Source of the DNA: Mycobacterium sp. 852002-51163_SCH5372311
GTDB lineage: Bacteria; Actinomycetota; Actinomycetes; Mycobacteriales; Mycobacteriaceae
Reading direction: 5' to 3'
DNA length: 64,000 bases
Assembly: GCF_001667115.1 (NCBI RefSeq)
Contig: NZ_LZIJ01000027.1
Coordinates: 1 to 64,000 of the forward strand
Every line of letters begins with the position of its first letter. Positions within the stretch are counted from its first letter, which is position 1. Position numbers and translations under genes: made by a program. Positions 24,543-32,041 of this stretch are shown here, one piece after another. Under the pieces are notes generated by a model that was not told the DNA's origin, did no database searches, and was given only the letters and a program-made list of their open reading frames with translations.

Positions 24543-24977
24543 ATGAGTTACCCGCCAGACCCCTACGGCGGTTCGCCGGGTTGGCAAGGCCAGCAACCGG
24601 GTTGGCCGGGGCAGCAACCCGGTTGGCAGGGCCAGCAACCGGGGTGGCCGGCTCAACAACCTGGTTGGCCGAGTGGACCACCGCCGGACAACTACCTGGT
24701 CTGGGCGATATTGACGACGATCTTCTGCTGTCTGCCCGCAGGAGTCGTGTCGATCGTCTACTCCTCCAAGGTCTCCGGGCTGTGGATGCAGGGGCAGTAC
24801 GCCGAAGCTCAGGCGGCGGCCAACAACGCGAAGAGGTGGGCGATCATCAGCGCCATCGTCGCCGCGGTACTGATTGTCGGCTACCTGGTGTTCATGCTCG
24901 TGATGTTCATGGTTGGTGTCAGCACCTACAGCCATATCCCCTCTACAACGACGACGCACTACTACCGTCGGTACTGA
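24543..24977 (+). CDS. CD225/dispanin-like small membrane protein with GWxGQQP repeats
   Basis: A 144-residue protein. Residues 1-50 are a proline/glycine/glutamine-rich tail with five tandem PGW-x-x-QQ units. Two membrane helices follow, the first at about 55-80 (YLVWAILTTIFCCLPAGVVSIVYSSKV, the CD225 signature with its double cysteine) and the second at about 102-125. The ATG at 24543 has GAAGGAAGG 8 nt upstream and is preferred over the GTG at 24537. The protein is absent from the M. tuberculosis order between fadE3 and fadD4. The C-terminal YRRY is followed by its stop and by two more near-copies of the same codons. Function unknown; dispanin-type proteins often associate with membranes or cell division. 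Confidence 0.83.
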   Translation: MSYPPDPYGGSPGWQGQQPGWPGQQPGWQGQQPGWPAQQPGWPSGPPPDNYLVWAILTTIFCCLPAGVVSIVYSSKVSGLWMQGQYAEAQAAANNAKRWAIISAIVAAVLIVGYLVFMLVMFMVGVSTYSHIPSTTTTHYYRRY

Positions 24978-25007
24978 TACCGTCGTTACTGATAGCGCCG
25001 TTACTGA
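24963..25007 (+). repeat. Three 15-bp direct repeats spanning a stop codon
   Basis: taccgtcggtactga, taccgtcgttactga and tagcgccgttactga lie end to end, in the same reading frame as the CD225-like gene. Each ends with TGA, so the gene's end (YRRY-stop) is triplicated and backed by extra in-frame stops. Confidence 0.75.
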
Positions 25008-25008
25008 G

Positions 25009-25959
25009 TCAAGCGTCCACCAGGCCCCAGGCGAGCGCGGTCTGTTTGTCGATGGTGTGACCCGACAACACCAGATAAGCTGTGCGCCAACGACCGATCC
25101 GGCGGGTAACGCTGACGGTGCCGCCGGCTCCGGGAATCAGCCCCAGACCCAGTTCCGGCAGTCCGAACACCGAATCGCTCTGTGCGTCAATCCATCCGCA
25201 GAACGCGGCCATCTCCAGCCCGCTGCCCAGAACACGGCCGTGCACCTCGGCGCGGCATGCCCGCCCGAGCCGGGCGGTGAGGGCGTCCAGCGCCAGCGCG
25301 GGGCTGTGACGGGTACGGGCCAGGTGCGCGCTCGCCGGGTCGGCGAAGGTGCCGAATTCCGCGAGGTCGCCGCCGCTGCAAAACGACGGACCGTTGCCGC
25401 TCAATACGATTTCGGTCACCGACGAGTCCAGCTGCGCGACTATGAGCGCGTCCAGCAGCGCGGCGCGGGCGTCGGTGGAAAATGCGTTGTGACGCTGTGG
25501 CCGGTTGAATCGGATTCGCAAGGTATTGCCCTCACGCTCGGCTTGCACGGGTTCGGCGATGTCGGGCATACGGGCCGGACCGCGTTCGTCGAGCCAGCGC
25601 GTGAACTCCGGCCCCGCCTGCAGGGTCGAGTAGGCGAGGGACTCGGCGACGACTCCGGCCAGCGTTGCGGCTTTCGCGTCGACGGTACGCAATACGTCGT
25701 CGCACACACTGCTGGCATGCGGCCAGCGCTCACAGCGCTGCGTCAGCTCCGCCAGTGCGTCGGGCAACGAGTCGACCGTGACCACTCTGCGATCGGCGCA
25801 GGGCTCCTCGGTCAGCGTGAAAGACGCTGCTTCCAAGCAGGATTCGGCGTCCGCGAAGTCAGCCACCGAGCCGACGGCAACAACGACGCCGGGCGGTGAC
25901 TCGGCGCGGACCTCGAAGCCGGGATCCGGCGAACTCGACAGATCGACCACCCGCAGCAT
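25009..25959 (-). CDS. Crotonase-family protein with N-terminal extension
   Basis: A 316-residue protein; the crotonase fold starts only near residue 140 (EREGNTLRIRFNRPQRHNAF). The oxyanion region is GNGPSFCSGGDLAEFG and the second catalytic glutamate is in SVFGLPELGLGLIPGAGG, while the first glutamate position is serine. The N-terminal 135 residues (VVVAVGSVADFADAESCLEAA) have no recognised domain and may be a degenerate second module. The C-terminal helices of crotonases are short here, ending at ALAWGLVDA. It ends 3 bp before fadD4's neighbour region and starts 3 bp after the fadD4 stop, so it is probably cotranscribed with fadD4. Reaction is not assignable. Confidence 0.82.
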   Translation of the reverse strand: MLRVVDLSSSPDPGFEVRAESPPGVVVAVGSVADFADAESCLEAASFTLTEEPCADRRVVTVDSLPDALAELTQRCERWPHASSVCDDVLRTVDAKAATLAGVVAESLAYSTLQAGPEFTRWLDERGPARMPDIAEPVQAEREGNTLRIRFNRPQRHNAFSTDARAALLDALIVAQLDSSVTEIVLSGNGPSFCSGGDLAEFGTFADPASAHLARTRHSPALALDALTARLGRACRAEVHGRVLGSGLEMAAFCGWIDAQSDSVFGLPELGLGLIPGAGGTVSVTRRIGRWRTAYLVLSGHTIDKQTALAWGLVDA

Positions 25960-25962
25960 CGG

Positions 25963-27480
25963 TCACGCCGAATATTTCTCGACCAGCTCGTTCTTGTAGA
26001 GCTTCCCGATGTCGGTGCGCGGCAGTTGCGCCTCGAAGGCGATCGAGCGCGGACACTTGAAGTGCGCCAAGCGGTCTCGCAGCCAGCTCAGCAGTTCGTC
26101 GGCGAACTCATCGGTGGCATCGGCTGGGTCGACCGTTTGCACCGCAGCCATGACCCGTTGCCCCATCTCGGCGTCGGGAACGCCGAACACCGCCGCGTCC
26201 AACACCTTTGGGTGGGTAACCAGAAGGTTCTCGGTTTCCTGCGGGTAAATGTTCACCCCGCCGGAGATGATCATGTGGTGGCGCCGATCGGTCAGGAACA
26301 GATACCCATCGTCGTCGAGATAGCCGACGTCGCCGACCGTCACCCAGCCGTGCTTGTCCTTCGACGCCGCGGTTTGCGCTGTGTCGTTGAGATATTCGAA
26401 CGCATATCCGCCGTCGAAGTAGATCTCGCCGGGCTGCCCAGGCGGCAACTCGTTGCCTTGCTCGTCGAGAATGTGTATCTCGCACAGCATCGGCTTGCCG
26501 ACCGATCCCGGATGCGCCAGCCACTCCTCGGCAGTGATCAACGTCGATCCGATTGCCTCCGAGGACGCGTAATACTCGTCGACGATCGGGCCCCACCAGT
26601 CCATCATCTGTTTCTTGATCTCGACCGGACACGGCGCGGCGGCGTGCATAACCCGCTGCAGACTGGACAGGTCATATGAGTTACGCACTGCCTCAGGGAG
26701 TTTCAGCATGCGGGTGAACATCGCCGGCACGAACTGGCCGTGGGTGACCCGGTAGCGCTGTATCGCATCGAGGCAGCCTTCGGGGTCGAATTTCTCCAAT
26801 ACAACTGTCGTTATGCCGCCGGCCTGCGCGCTCATCGACCACACCGACGGTGCCGTGTGGTACAGCGGCGCTGGACTCAGGTAGATCGACTCGGGCGTCA
26901 TCCAGAACCCGACCAAGGCCGACATCATCCCGGGTACCTCAGCCGGCGGCAGGTGCGGCAGTTCGCGCTTGATCCCCTTAGGCCGGCCGGTGGTGCCTGA
27001 CGAGTACTGCAGCAGGTCTCCCTCGATTTCGTCGTCTATCGGTGTATCTGGTTGGTTCGCAACACATTCCGGGTAGCGCTCCCAGCCCGCCAAGTCGTCG
27101 TCGGCGATGAGCAGCAGATCGGGCAGTCCGCCCGTAAGGTGCTCCGCCAGGTTTTCGCAAGTCTTGCGCAGCACGGCCGAGCCGATGATCGCCTTGGCGC
27201 CGCTGTTGTCCACGATGTAGGCCGCCTCGGGCGCGGTCAGGTGGGTGTTGATCGGCACGTAGTACAGGCCGCTGCGGCGAGCGGCCCACATCACGGCGTG
27301 GATGTGCTCGTTGTTCTCCATCAGGATCGCCACCGCGTCGCCTTCGCGGAGGCCGGCGCGCCGGAAATAGTGCGCCAGCCGATTCGCGCGAGCCTCCAGC
27401 TCGTCGAACGTGACCACCGTGCCGGACGGGTGCAGGATGACCGCCGCTTTACCGGTGCCGACATGCTGACGGATTTGCAT
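25963..27480 (-). CDS. fadD4: Fatty-acyl-CoA/AMP ligase FadD4
   Basis: A 505-residue adenylate-forming ligase activating a fatty acid to its CoA ester. The P-loop is LLQYSSGTTGRPKGIKR (about residues 165-181), the A5 region is YASSEAIGST, the adenosine contact is HGWVTVGDVGYLDDDGYLFLTDR, and the C-terminal lysine is in LPRTDIGKLYKNELV. The ATG at 27480 begins MQIRQHVGTG, the start I recall for the Rv0214 family; the open frame continues upstream over the QueA-like gene without family similarity. It lies 70 bp after the QueA-like gene on the same strand and 3 bp before the crotonase, so it may be read from either its own or the upstream promoter. Confidence 0.9.
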   Translation of the reverse strand: MQIRQHVGTGKAAVILHPSGTVVTFDELEARANRLAHYFRRAGLREGDAVAILMENNEHIHAVMWAARRSGLYYVPINTHLTAPEAAYIVDNSGAKAIIGSAVLRKTCENLAEHLTGGLPDLLLIADDDLAGWERYPECVANQPDTPIDDEIEGDLLQYSSGTTGRPKGIKRELPHLPPAEVPGMMSALVGFWMTPESIYLSPAPLYHTAPSVWSMSAQAGGITTVVLEKFDPEGCLDAIQRYRVTHGQFVPAMFTRMLKLPEAVRNSYDLSSLQRVMHAAAPCPVEIKKQMMDWWGPIVDEYYASSEAIGSTLITAEEWLAHPGSVGKPMLCEIHILDEQGNELPPGQPGEIYFDGGYAFEYLNDTAQTAASKDKHGWVTVGDVGYLDDDGYLFLTDRRHHMIISGGVNIYPQETENLLVTHPKVLDAAVFGVPDAEMGQRVMAAVQTVDPADATDEFADELLSWLRDRLAHFKCPRSIAFEAQLPRTDIGKLYKNELVEKYSA

Positions 27481-27550
27481 GCGCCGACTGTACGACGCTG
27501 CCGAACAGACGCAAAAAGCTCCAGCCGTGCCGTGCACGGCGGGGCTCGCA

Positions 27551-28612
27551 CTACCTCTCCGGGAGCAGCAGGGCGCTGTCGCCGAATTCATGCCAGAGAT
27601 AGCCGTTTTCCACGGCCTCCCGGTACGCCTGGGCGACCAGGTCCGGGCCCGCCACGGCCTCGAGCAGCAGCAGATGCGAGGCGCCGGCGTCATGCCAGCC
27701 GGTGATGAGCCCGTCGACCACACGGCTCGGGCGGTCGGCGCCGAGCACCAGATCCGTCCAGCCGACGGCCTGATGTACGTCGCCGTCGGGGTTGGCGGCC
27801 GACTCGAGAGCCCGGGTCACCGTAGTTCCGACCGCGATCACCCGTCCGCCGGTGGCATGCGTGAGGTTCGCCAGCCGCGCGGTGGCGGCCGGTACCTGGA
27901 ACAGCTCCGGGGCCGGTGGCTCGCCCGCCTCCGCCGAGGAGACCCCCGCGTGCAACGTGATGGGCGCGATCGCAATGCCCCGGGCCACCAAACTGGTAAC
28001 CAACTCGGTGCTGAACGGCCTTGCTGCGCTGGCCATTTCAGCACTGCCAGGGTGCTGGGCGAACACCGTCTGGTAGTAGCGCAGCGGCCATTGTCGCGGC
28101 ACGTACGAGTAGCGGATCGGCCGGCCGTAGCGGGTCAGGTACGACACCGCGTCACCCTCGAGCACCGCCCGCGCCGTCCACAACCGCCCGCCGTCGACTC
28201 CGGTTTCCGGGTAGGACGAAGTGGTCACGATCGCGCCACCGCCCGGCATCTCGATGCGTTCACCCGGGCGGACGTCGCTCAGGTGTCCCGTGGCATTCCC
28301 GGCCGGCCTCAGTTCCACCACCCACAGCTTTTCGGCGCGCTCGGTGGAGAAGTGAACGGCGACCGGCTCGTCGCCGCGGCGTCCGTCGACCGCGGCGGGC
28401 AGGGTGGCGGAGTTGTTCACCACCAACAGGTCGCCCGGGTGCAAGTAGTCGCCAAGATCGGCGAAACGCGCGTGGCTGACCCCGCCCGGCCGGCCGACCA
28501 GCAGCTTCACCCCGTCGCGGGCGACGCCGCGGGCTTCGGGCGGTTCGCTGGCGTCCGACGCCGTCGGCCGGACGAAGTGGGTATGCGGCCTCGCCAGGGT
28601 CACGGCAGTCAT
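27551..28612 (-). CDS. QueA-like S-adenosylmethionine:tRNA ribosyltransferase-isomerase relative
   Basis: A 353-residue protein in the QueA family, which transfers the ribose of SAM onto 7-aminomethyl-7-deazaguanine in tRNA. Family blocks are FADLGDYLHPGDLLVVNNSA, YSYVPRQWPLRYYQTVFAQH, GGRVIAVGTTVTRALES and GWHDAGASHLLLLEAVAG. The signature that reads like AAPTAGLHFT in authentic QueA is changed to AEMASAARPFST, so the chemistry may differ. Mycobacteria are not generally credited with the queuosine pathway and no other queuosine gene is in view, so this looks like an orphan paralogue. ATG 28612 overlaps the SDR stop by ATGA, coupling the two. Confidence 0.83.
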   Translation of the reverse strand: MTAVTLARPHTHFVRPTASDASEPPEARGVARDGVKLLVGRPGGVSHARFADLGDYLHPGDLLVVNNSATLPAAVDGRRGDEPVAVHFSTERAEKLWVVELRPAGNATGHLSDVRPGERIEMPGGGAIVTTSSYPETGVDGGRLWTARAVLEGDAVSYLTRYGRPIRYSYVPRQWPLRYYQTVFAQHPGSAEMASAARPFSTELVTSLVARGIAIAPITLHAGVSSAEAGEPPAPELFQVPAATARLANLTHATGGRVIAVGTTVTRALESAANPDGDVHQAVGWTDLVLGADRPSRVVDGLITGWHDAGASHLLLLEAVAGPDLVAQAYREAVENGYLWHEFGDSALLLPER

Positions 28613-29322
28613 CGGCCGGCTCCGGCCATCAGCTCCGCTGCCCGGTAACGACCGGACGCCGGTCGCCTGTCGAGCAATCGCAGCAACGCCGGCACAACCG
28701 ACTCCGGCTCGGCTCGATCGGAGATGTCCTCGCCGGGGAACGCGGCCTGATGCATCTCGGTGCGCATGTCGCCGGGGTCGAATGCGTAAACGGCCAGAGC
28801 GGGAGCCTCGGCCGCCAGGACGGCTGACAGCTGGTCGAGCGCGGACTTTGACGAGCCGTAGCCGCCCCAACCCGGATACGGCTCGACGGCCGCATCGGAC
28901 GTCAGGTTGACGATGGTCCCGGCGTTCTCGATGAGCGCCGGCAGGGTCGCCTGGATCAGGGCAAGAGGCGCGAACAGGTTGGTCTGGTAGACGGCCCATA
29001 GCTCTGTTTCCGGGTAGTCGGCGAGAAGCGGTTGTGGGCTTGGTCCCAGCCGGCTCGCGTTGTTCACCAAGAGGCGAAGCTGGCCCGCGCCGGTTGCCGC
29101 GGTGACCAGTGCGGCACGATGCGGCGGGTCGGTGACATCGCCGGGTAGGGCGATCAGACGTGCTGAATTCAGTTCTCTGGCAGTCGTTTCCAGCTCGTCG
29201 GCGCGGCGGGCATCGCCGACGACGGTCCAGCCGAGGTCGAGCAGAGCAGCGGTCACCGCTCGGCCGAACCCGCGTGAAGCGCCGGTGACGATAGCAACAG
29301 AATTGGTCGTGGATTGCGTCAT
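28609..29322 (-). CDS. Short-chain dehydrogenase/reductase (SDR)
   Basis: A 237-residue classical SDR, an NAD(P)-dependent oxidoreductase. The cofactor loop is VTGASRGFGRAV (13-24), NNAS occurs in the strand-4 motif LLVNNASRLGPS, and the catalytic Tyr/Lys pair is in GWGGYGSSKSALDQLSA (YxxxK reads YGSSK). Start ATG 29322 would be at or beside the transcription start predicted from the -10 at 29329-29334, so the mRNA is probably leaderless. It is first gene of the SDR-QueA-like operon, divergent from the SoxR-type regulator and reading from a soxbox-like promoter. Substrate unknown. Confidence 0.88.
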   Translation of the reverse strand: MTQSTTNSVAIVTGASRGFGRAVTAALLDLGWTVVGDARRADELETTARELNSARLIALPGDVTDPPHRAALVTAATGAGQLRLLVNNASRLGPSPQPLLADYPETELWAVYQTNLFAPLALIQATLPALIENAGTIVNLTSDAAVEPYPGWGGYGSSKSALDQLSAVLAAEAPALAVYAFDPGDMRTEMHQAAFPGEDISDRAEPESVVPALLRLLDRRPASGRYRAAELMAGAGR

Positions 29323-29328
29323 ACGGCC

Positions 29329-29359
29329 ATACTGGTAGTTAAAGTTAACTTTAAGTCAA
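29329..29359 (-). promoter_or_regulatory. SoxR-type promoter/operator with 19-bp spacer
   Basis: TTAAAGTTAACTTTAA (29339-29354) is a perfect 16-bp palindrome sharing the AAGTTAACTT core of the enterobacterial soxbox. On the minus strand TTGACT (-35, 29354-29359) and CAGTAT (-10, 29329-29334) flank it with a 19-bp spacer, the over-long spacing typical of MerR-family activated promoters. The predicted start falls at the SDR ATG. Confidence 0.75.
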
Positions 29360-29376
29360 GTGCCAGGGGGGGCGAA

Positions 29377-29841
29377 ATGGACAAGCGCGACATGTTCACC
29401 GTGAGCGAGATAGCGAATCGCAGCGGGTTCGCGCCGTCGGCTATCCGGTTCTACGAGAGCCAGGGTCTGATCAGCGCGACCCGGACATCCGGCGGTCAGC
29501 GCCGGTTCGAACGCCAGATGTTGCGGCGGCTGGCGTTTATCCGGGCCGCCCGTAACGTCGGGTTGAGCCTGGACGAGGTGGCTGCGGCGCTGGCCAAACT
29601 GCCCGACGGGCGCAACCCGACGCGCGCCGACTGGAGTCGATTGTCCAAAGACTGGCGCGCACGCCTGGACGATCAGATCGCCGGGTTGATGGCTCTTCGC
29701 GACAACTTGGATTCGTGTATCGGCTGTGGCTGCCTGTCGTTGAAGCGGTGCGCGATCTCCAATCCGGCCGACTGGGCAGCCGCCGCCGGACCGGGAGCGG
29801 TGTACCTGCCGAAGTCACTCCGGGCCGGCGGCCTGCGCTGA
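29377..29841 (+). CDS. soxR: SoxR-type redox-sensing MerR regulator
   Basis: A 154-residue MerR-family regulator. Residues 7-45 are the winged helix (FTVSEIANRSGFAPSAIRFY followed by ESQGLISATRTSGGQRRFER), residues 80-112 the dimer helix, and the iron-sulfur site is C114, C117, C119 and C125 in the CX2CXCX5C spacing of SoxR. SoxR holds a [2Fe-2S] cluster that, once oxidised, switches on a promoter with a long spacer. GGGGGG lies before ATG 29377. The palindrome between it and the divergent SDR gene is its expected site. M. tuberculosis has nadR and Rv0213c at this position instead. Targets beyond the SDR operon are not visible in the window. Confidence 0.92.
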   Translation: MDKRDMFTVSEIANRSGFAPSAIRFYESQGLISATRTSGGQRRFERQMLRRLAFIRAARNVGLSLDEVAAALAKLPDGRNPTRADWSRLSKDWRARLDDQIAGLMALRDNLDSCIGCGCLSLKRCAISNPADWAAAAGPGAVYLPKSLRAGGLR

Positions 29842-29881
29842 CGGCATCCAGTGTGAACTGACGGCTTTCGGTGTCAATGTA

Positions 29882-29910
29882 GGGCGGGAATTTGCGCCAA
29901 ATTTCCGCCC
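29882..29910. terminator. Strong hairpin between soxR and pckA
   Basis: GGGCGGGAATTT (29882-29893), a 5-base loop and AAATTTCCGCCC (29899-29910) pair at 11 of 12 positions. It lies between the converging ends of soxR (29841) and pckA (29978) and could serve both directions. Flanking sequence (gtgaactgacggc, ggtttcacaccc) matches the repeat block at 1-196, so it is another copy of that element. Confidence 0.65.
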
Positions 29911-29977
29911 AGGCCTCACCGCCAACGCCCAGGTTTCACACCCGAGGCCATTGACGGCGAGCGAGCGCTAACCGGCC

Positions 29978-31807
29978 CTAGTCGGCCTCGGCCAATCGCT
30001 GCTTGAGCGCGTCGAACTCGTCCTTGACGCCGGTTGGCAGCTTCTCGCCGACGAACTCGAACCACTCCTCGATCAGCGGCAGTTCCTTGCGCCACTCGTC
30101 GGGGTTGACCGCCAGTGCTTTGGCAACGTCGTCGGGTTCGACGTCGAGCCCGTCCAGGTCCAGGTCCTCGACGGCGGGAACGACGCCGATCGGCGTGTCC
30201 TGTCCACCGGCCCGGTGCTCGATGCGGTCAACGATCCACTTGAGCACCCGGCTGTTCTCGCCGAAGCCGGGCCACAGAAACTTGCCGTCCTCGCCGCGGC
30301 GGAACCAGTTGACGAAGAACACCTTCGGCAATTTGGACTCGTCGGAGTTCTTGCCCAGATCCAGCCAGTGCTGGAAGTAGTCGCCGACGTGGTAGCCGAG
30401 GAACGGCAACATGGCCATCGGGTCACGGCGCACGGTCCCGACTTTGCCCTCGGCGGCCGCGGTCTGCTCGCTGCCCATGGTGGCGCCCATGAACACGCCG
30501 TGCTGCCAGTCGCGCGCCTCGGTCACCAGCGGCACCGTCGTCTTGCGGCGAGCGCCGAAAAGAATGCCCGAGATCGGGACGCCCTGCGGGTCGTCCCACT
30601 CCGGCGCCAGGATGGGGCACTGCGACATCGGCGTGCAGTATCGCGAATTCGGGTGCGCGGCTTTGGTTTCCGTCTCGCGGATGACCCAGTCGTTACCCTT
30701 CCAGTCGATCAGGTGATCCGGCTCCCCCTCCAGGCCTTCCCACCACACGTCGTTGTCGTCGGTGAGCGCGACGTTGGTGAACACCGTGTTGCCGCCCGCG
30801 ATGGTGCGCATGGCGTTGGGGTTGGATTTCCAGTTGGTGCCGGGTGCGACCCCGAAGAAGCCGAACTCCGGGTTGACCGCGTAGAGCCGGCCGTCCTTGC
30901 CGAACCGCATCCAGGCGATGTCGTCGCCCAGGGTCTCGGCGCGCCAGCCGGGGATGGTCGGCTGCAGCATCGCGAGGTTGGTCTTGCCGCATGCCGACGG
31001 GAACGCGGCCGCAAAGTAGTACGCCTTGTTCTCCGGGGAGATCAGCTTGAGGATCAGCATGTGCTCGGCGAGCCAGCCCTCGTCGTGCGCCATCGCCGAG
31101 GCGATGCGCAACGAGTAGCACTTCTTGCCCAGCAGCGCGTTGCCGCCGTAGCCGGAGCCGTAGCTCCAGATCTCGCGGGTCTCCGGGAAGTGGGTGATGT
31201 ACTTCGTCTCGTTGCAGGGCCAGGGCACGTCTTCCTGGCCCGGCTCCAGCGGGGCGCCGACGGAGTGCAACGCCTTGACGAAGAACCCGTCGTCGCCGAT
31301 CTTGTCCAGGGCGGCCTTGCCCATCCGGGTCATGGTGCGCATGGAGACGACGACGTATTCCGAGTCGGTGATCTCGACGCCGAGCTTGGGGTCGTCGGCA
31401 CCGAGCGGGCCCATGCAGAACGGCACCACCCACATCGTGCGTCCGCGCATGCAGCCGCGGTACAACTCGGTCATGGTGGCCCGCATCTCGGCCGGGTCCA
31501 TCCAGTTGTTGGTCGGGCCGGCGTCGATCTCGCGCTCGGAACAGATGAACGTCCGGGACTCCACGCGAGCCACGTCGGACGGGTCGGACAACGCCAGGTA
31601 AGAGTTCGGGTGCTTCTTCTCGTTCAGCTTCTTGAACGTGCCCACCTCAACCAAGTGATTGGCGAGCCGCTGGAACTCCTCGTCGGAGCCGTCGGCAAAG
31701 ACCACCCGGTCGGGCTGCGTCAACTCGGCAACCTCTTCTACCCAGGACAGCAGCCCCTGGTGTTTAGTAGGCGCGGTATCAAGCCCGGGGATGGTCGCTG
31801 AGGTCAT
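29978..31807 (-). CDS. pckA: GTP-dependent phosphoenolpyruvate carboxykinase
   Basis: A 609-residue GTP-type PEP carboxykinase, converting oxaloacetate and GTP to phosphoenolpyruvate, CO2 and GDP at the entry to gluconeogenesis. The nucleotide loop with the mobile cysteine C273 is [12 protein letters not shown] (269-280). Other conserved parts are [14 protein letters not shown], the metal-binding [11 protein letters not shown] segment and [23 protein letters not shown] 31807 follows AGGAG with 6-7 nt spacing; an upstream in-frame extension of 24 codons lacks similarity. It corresponds to Rv0211, needed for growth on fatty acids, which suits the surrounding lipid genes. It converges on soxR. 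Confidence 0.95.
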   Translation of the reverse strand: MTSATIPGLDTAPTKHQGLLSWVEEVAELTQPDRVVFADGSDEEFQRLANHLVEVGTFKKLNEKKHPNSYLALSDPSDVARVESRTFICSEREIDAGPTNNWMDPAEMRATMTELYRGCMRGRTMWVVPFCMGPLGADDPKLGVEITDSEYVVVSMRTMTRMGKAALDKIGDDGFFVKALHSVGAPLEPGQEDVPWPCNETKYITHFPETREIWSYGSGYGGNALLGKKCYSLRIASAMAHDEGWLAEHMLILKLISPENKAYYFAAAFPSACGKTNLAMLQPTIPGWRAETLGDDIAWMRFGKDGRLYAVNPEFGFFGVAPGTNWKSNPNAMRTIAGGNTVFTNVALTDDNDVWWEGLEGEPDHLIDWKGNDWVIRETETKAAHPNSRYCTPMSQCPILAPEWDDPQGVPISGILFGARRKTTVPLVTEARDWQHGVFMGATMGSEQTAAAEGKVGTVRRDPMAMLPFLGYHVGDYFQHWLDLGKNSDESKLPKVFFVNWFRRGEDGKFLWPGFGENSRVLKWIVDRIEHRAGGQDTPIGVVPAVEDLDLDGLDVEPDDVAKALAVNPDEWRKELPLIEEWFEFVGEKLPTGVKDEFDALKQRLAEAD

Positions 31808-32041
31808 CGAACTCTCCTGAATTCTTCTGGGTCCTTCGGGGGACTGCGGGGCAATCAGCGGTGCGTAGCGATCGCCCACACAACTGGTTCACACGGTGAA
31901 GCTTTACATACAGGTTATCGCGAGCGACTTGTCGAGACAGGCACAGGCGGGTATAAGCCTTCTCACAACAACGATTCAGAAGCGTCATGGTCGTCCGCAA
32001 TCGTCCGCAAATCCGTGCCTTTTGCCCTATCCGAGGCCCAG

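Noticed and set aside
27481..27723. Upstream extension of FadD4
   Set aside because: The frame is open but overlaps the end of the QueA-like gene on the same strand and has no similarity to ligases.
30215..31801. 528-codon open frame opposite pckA
   Set aside because: It lies wholly opposite a clear pckA gene, has a composition typical of high-GC antisense frames and no family motif.
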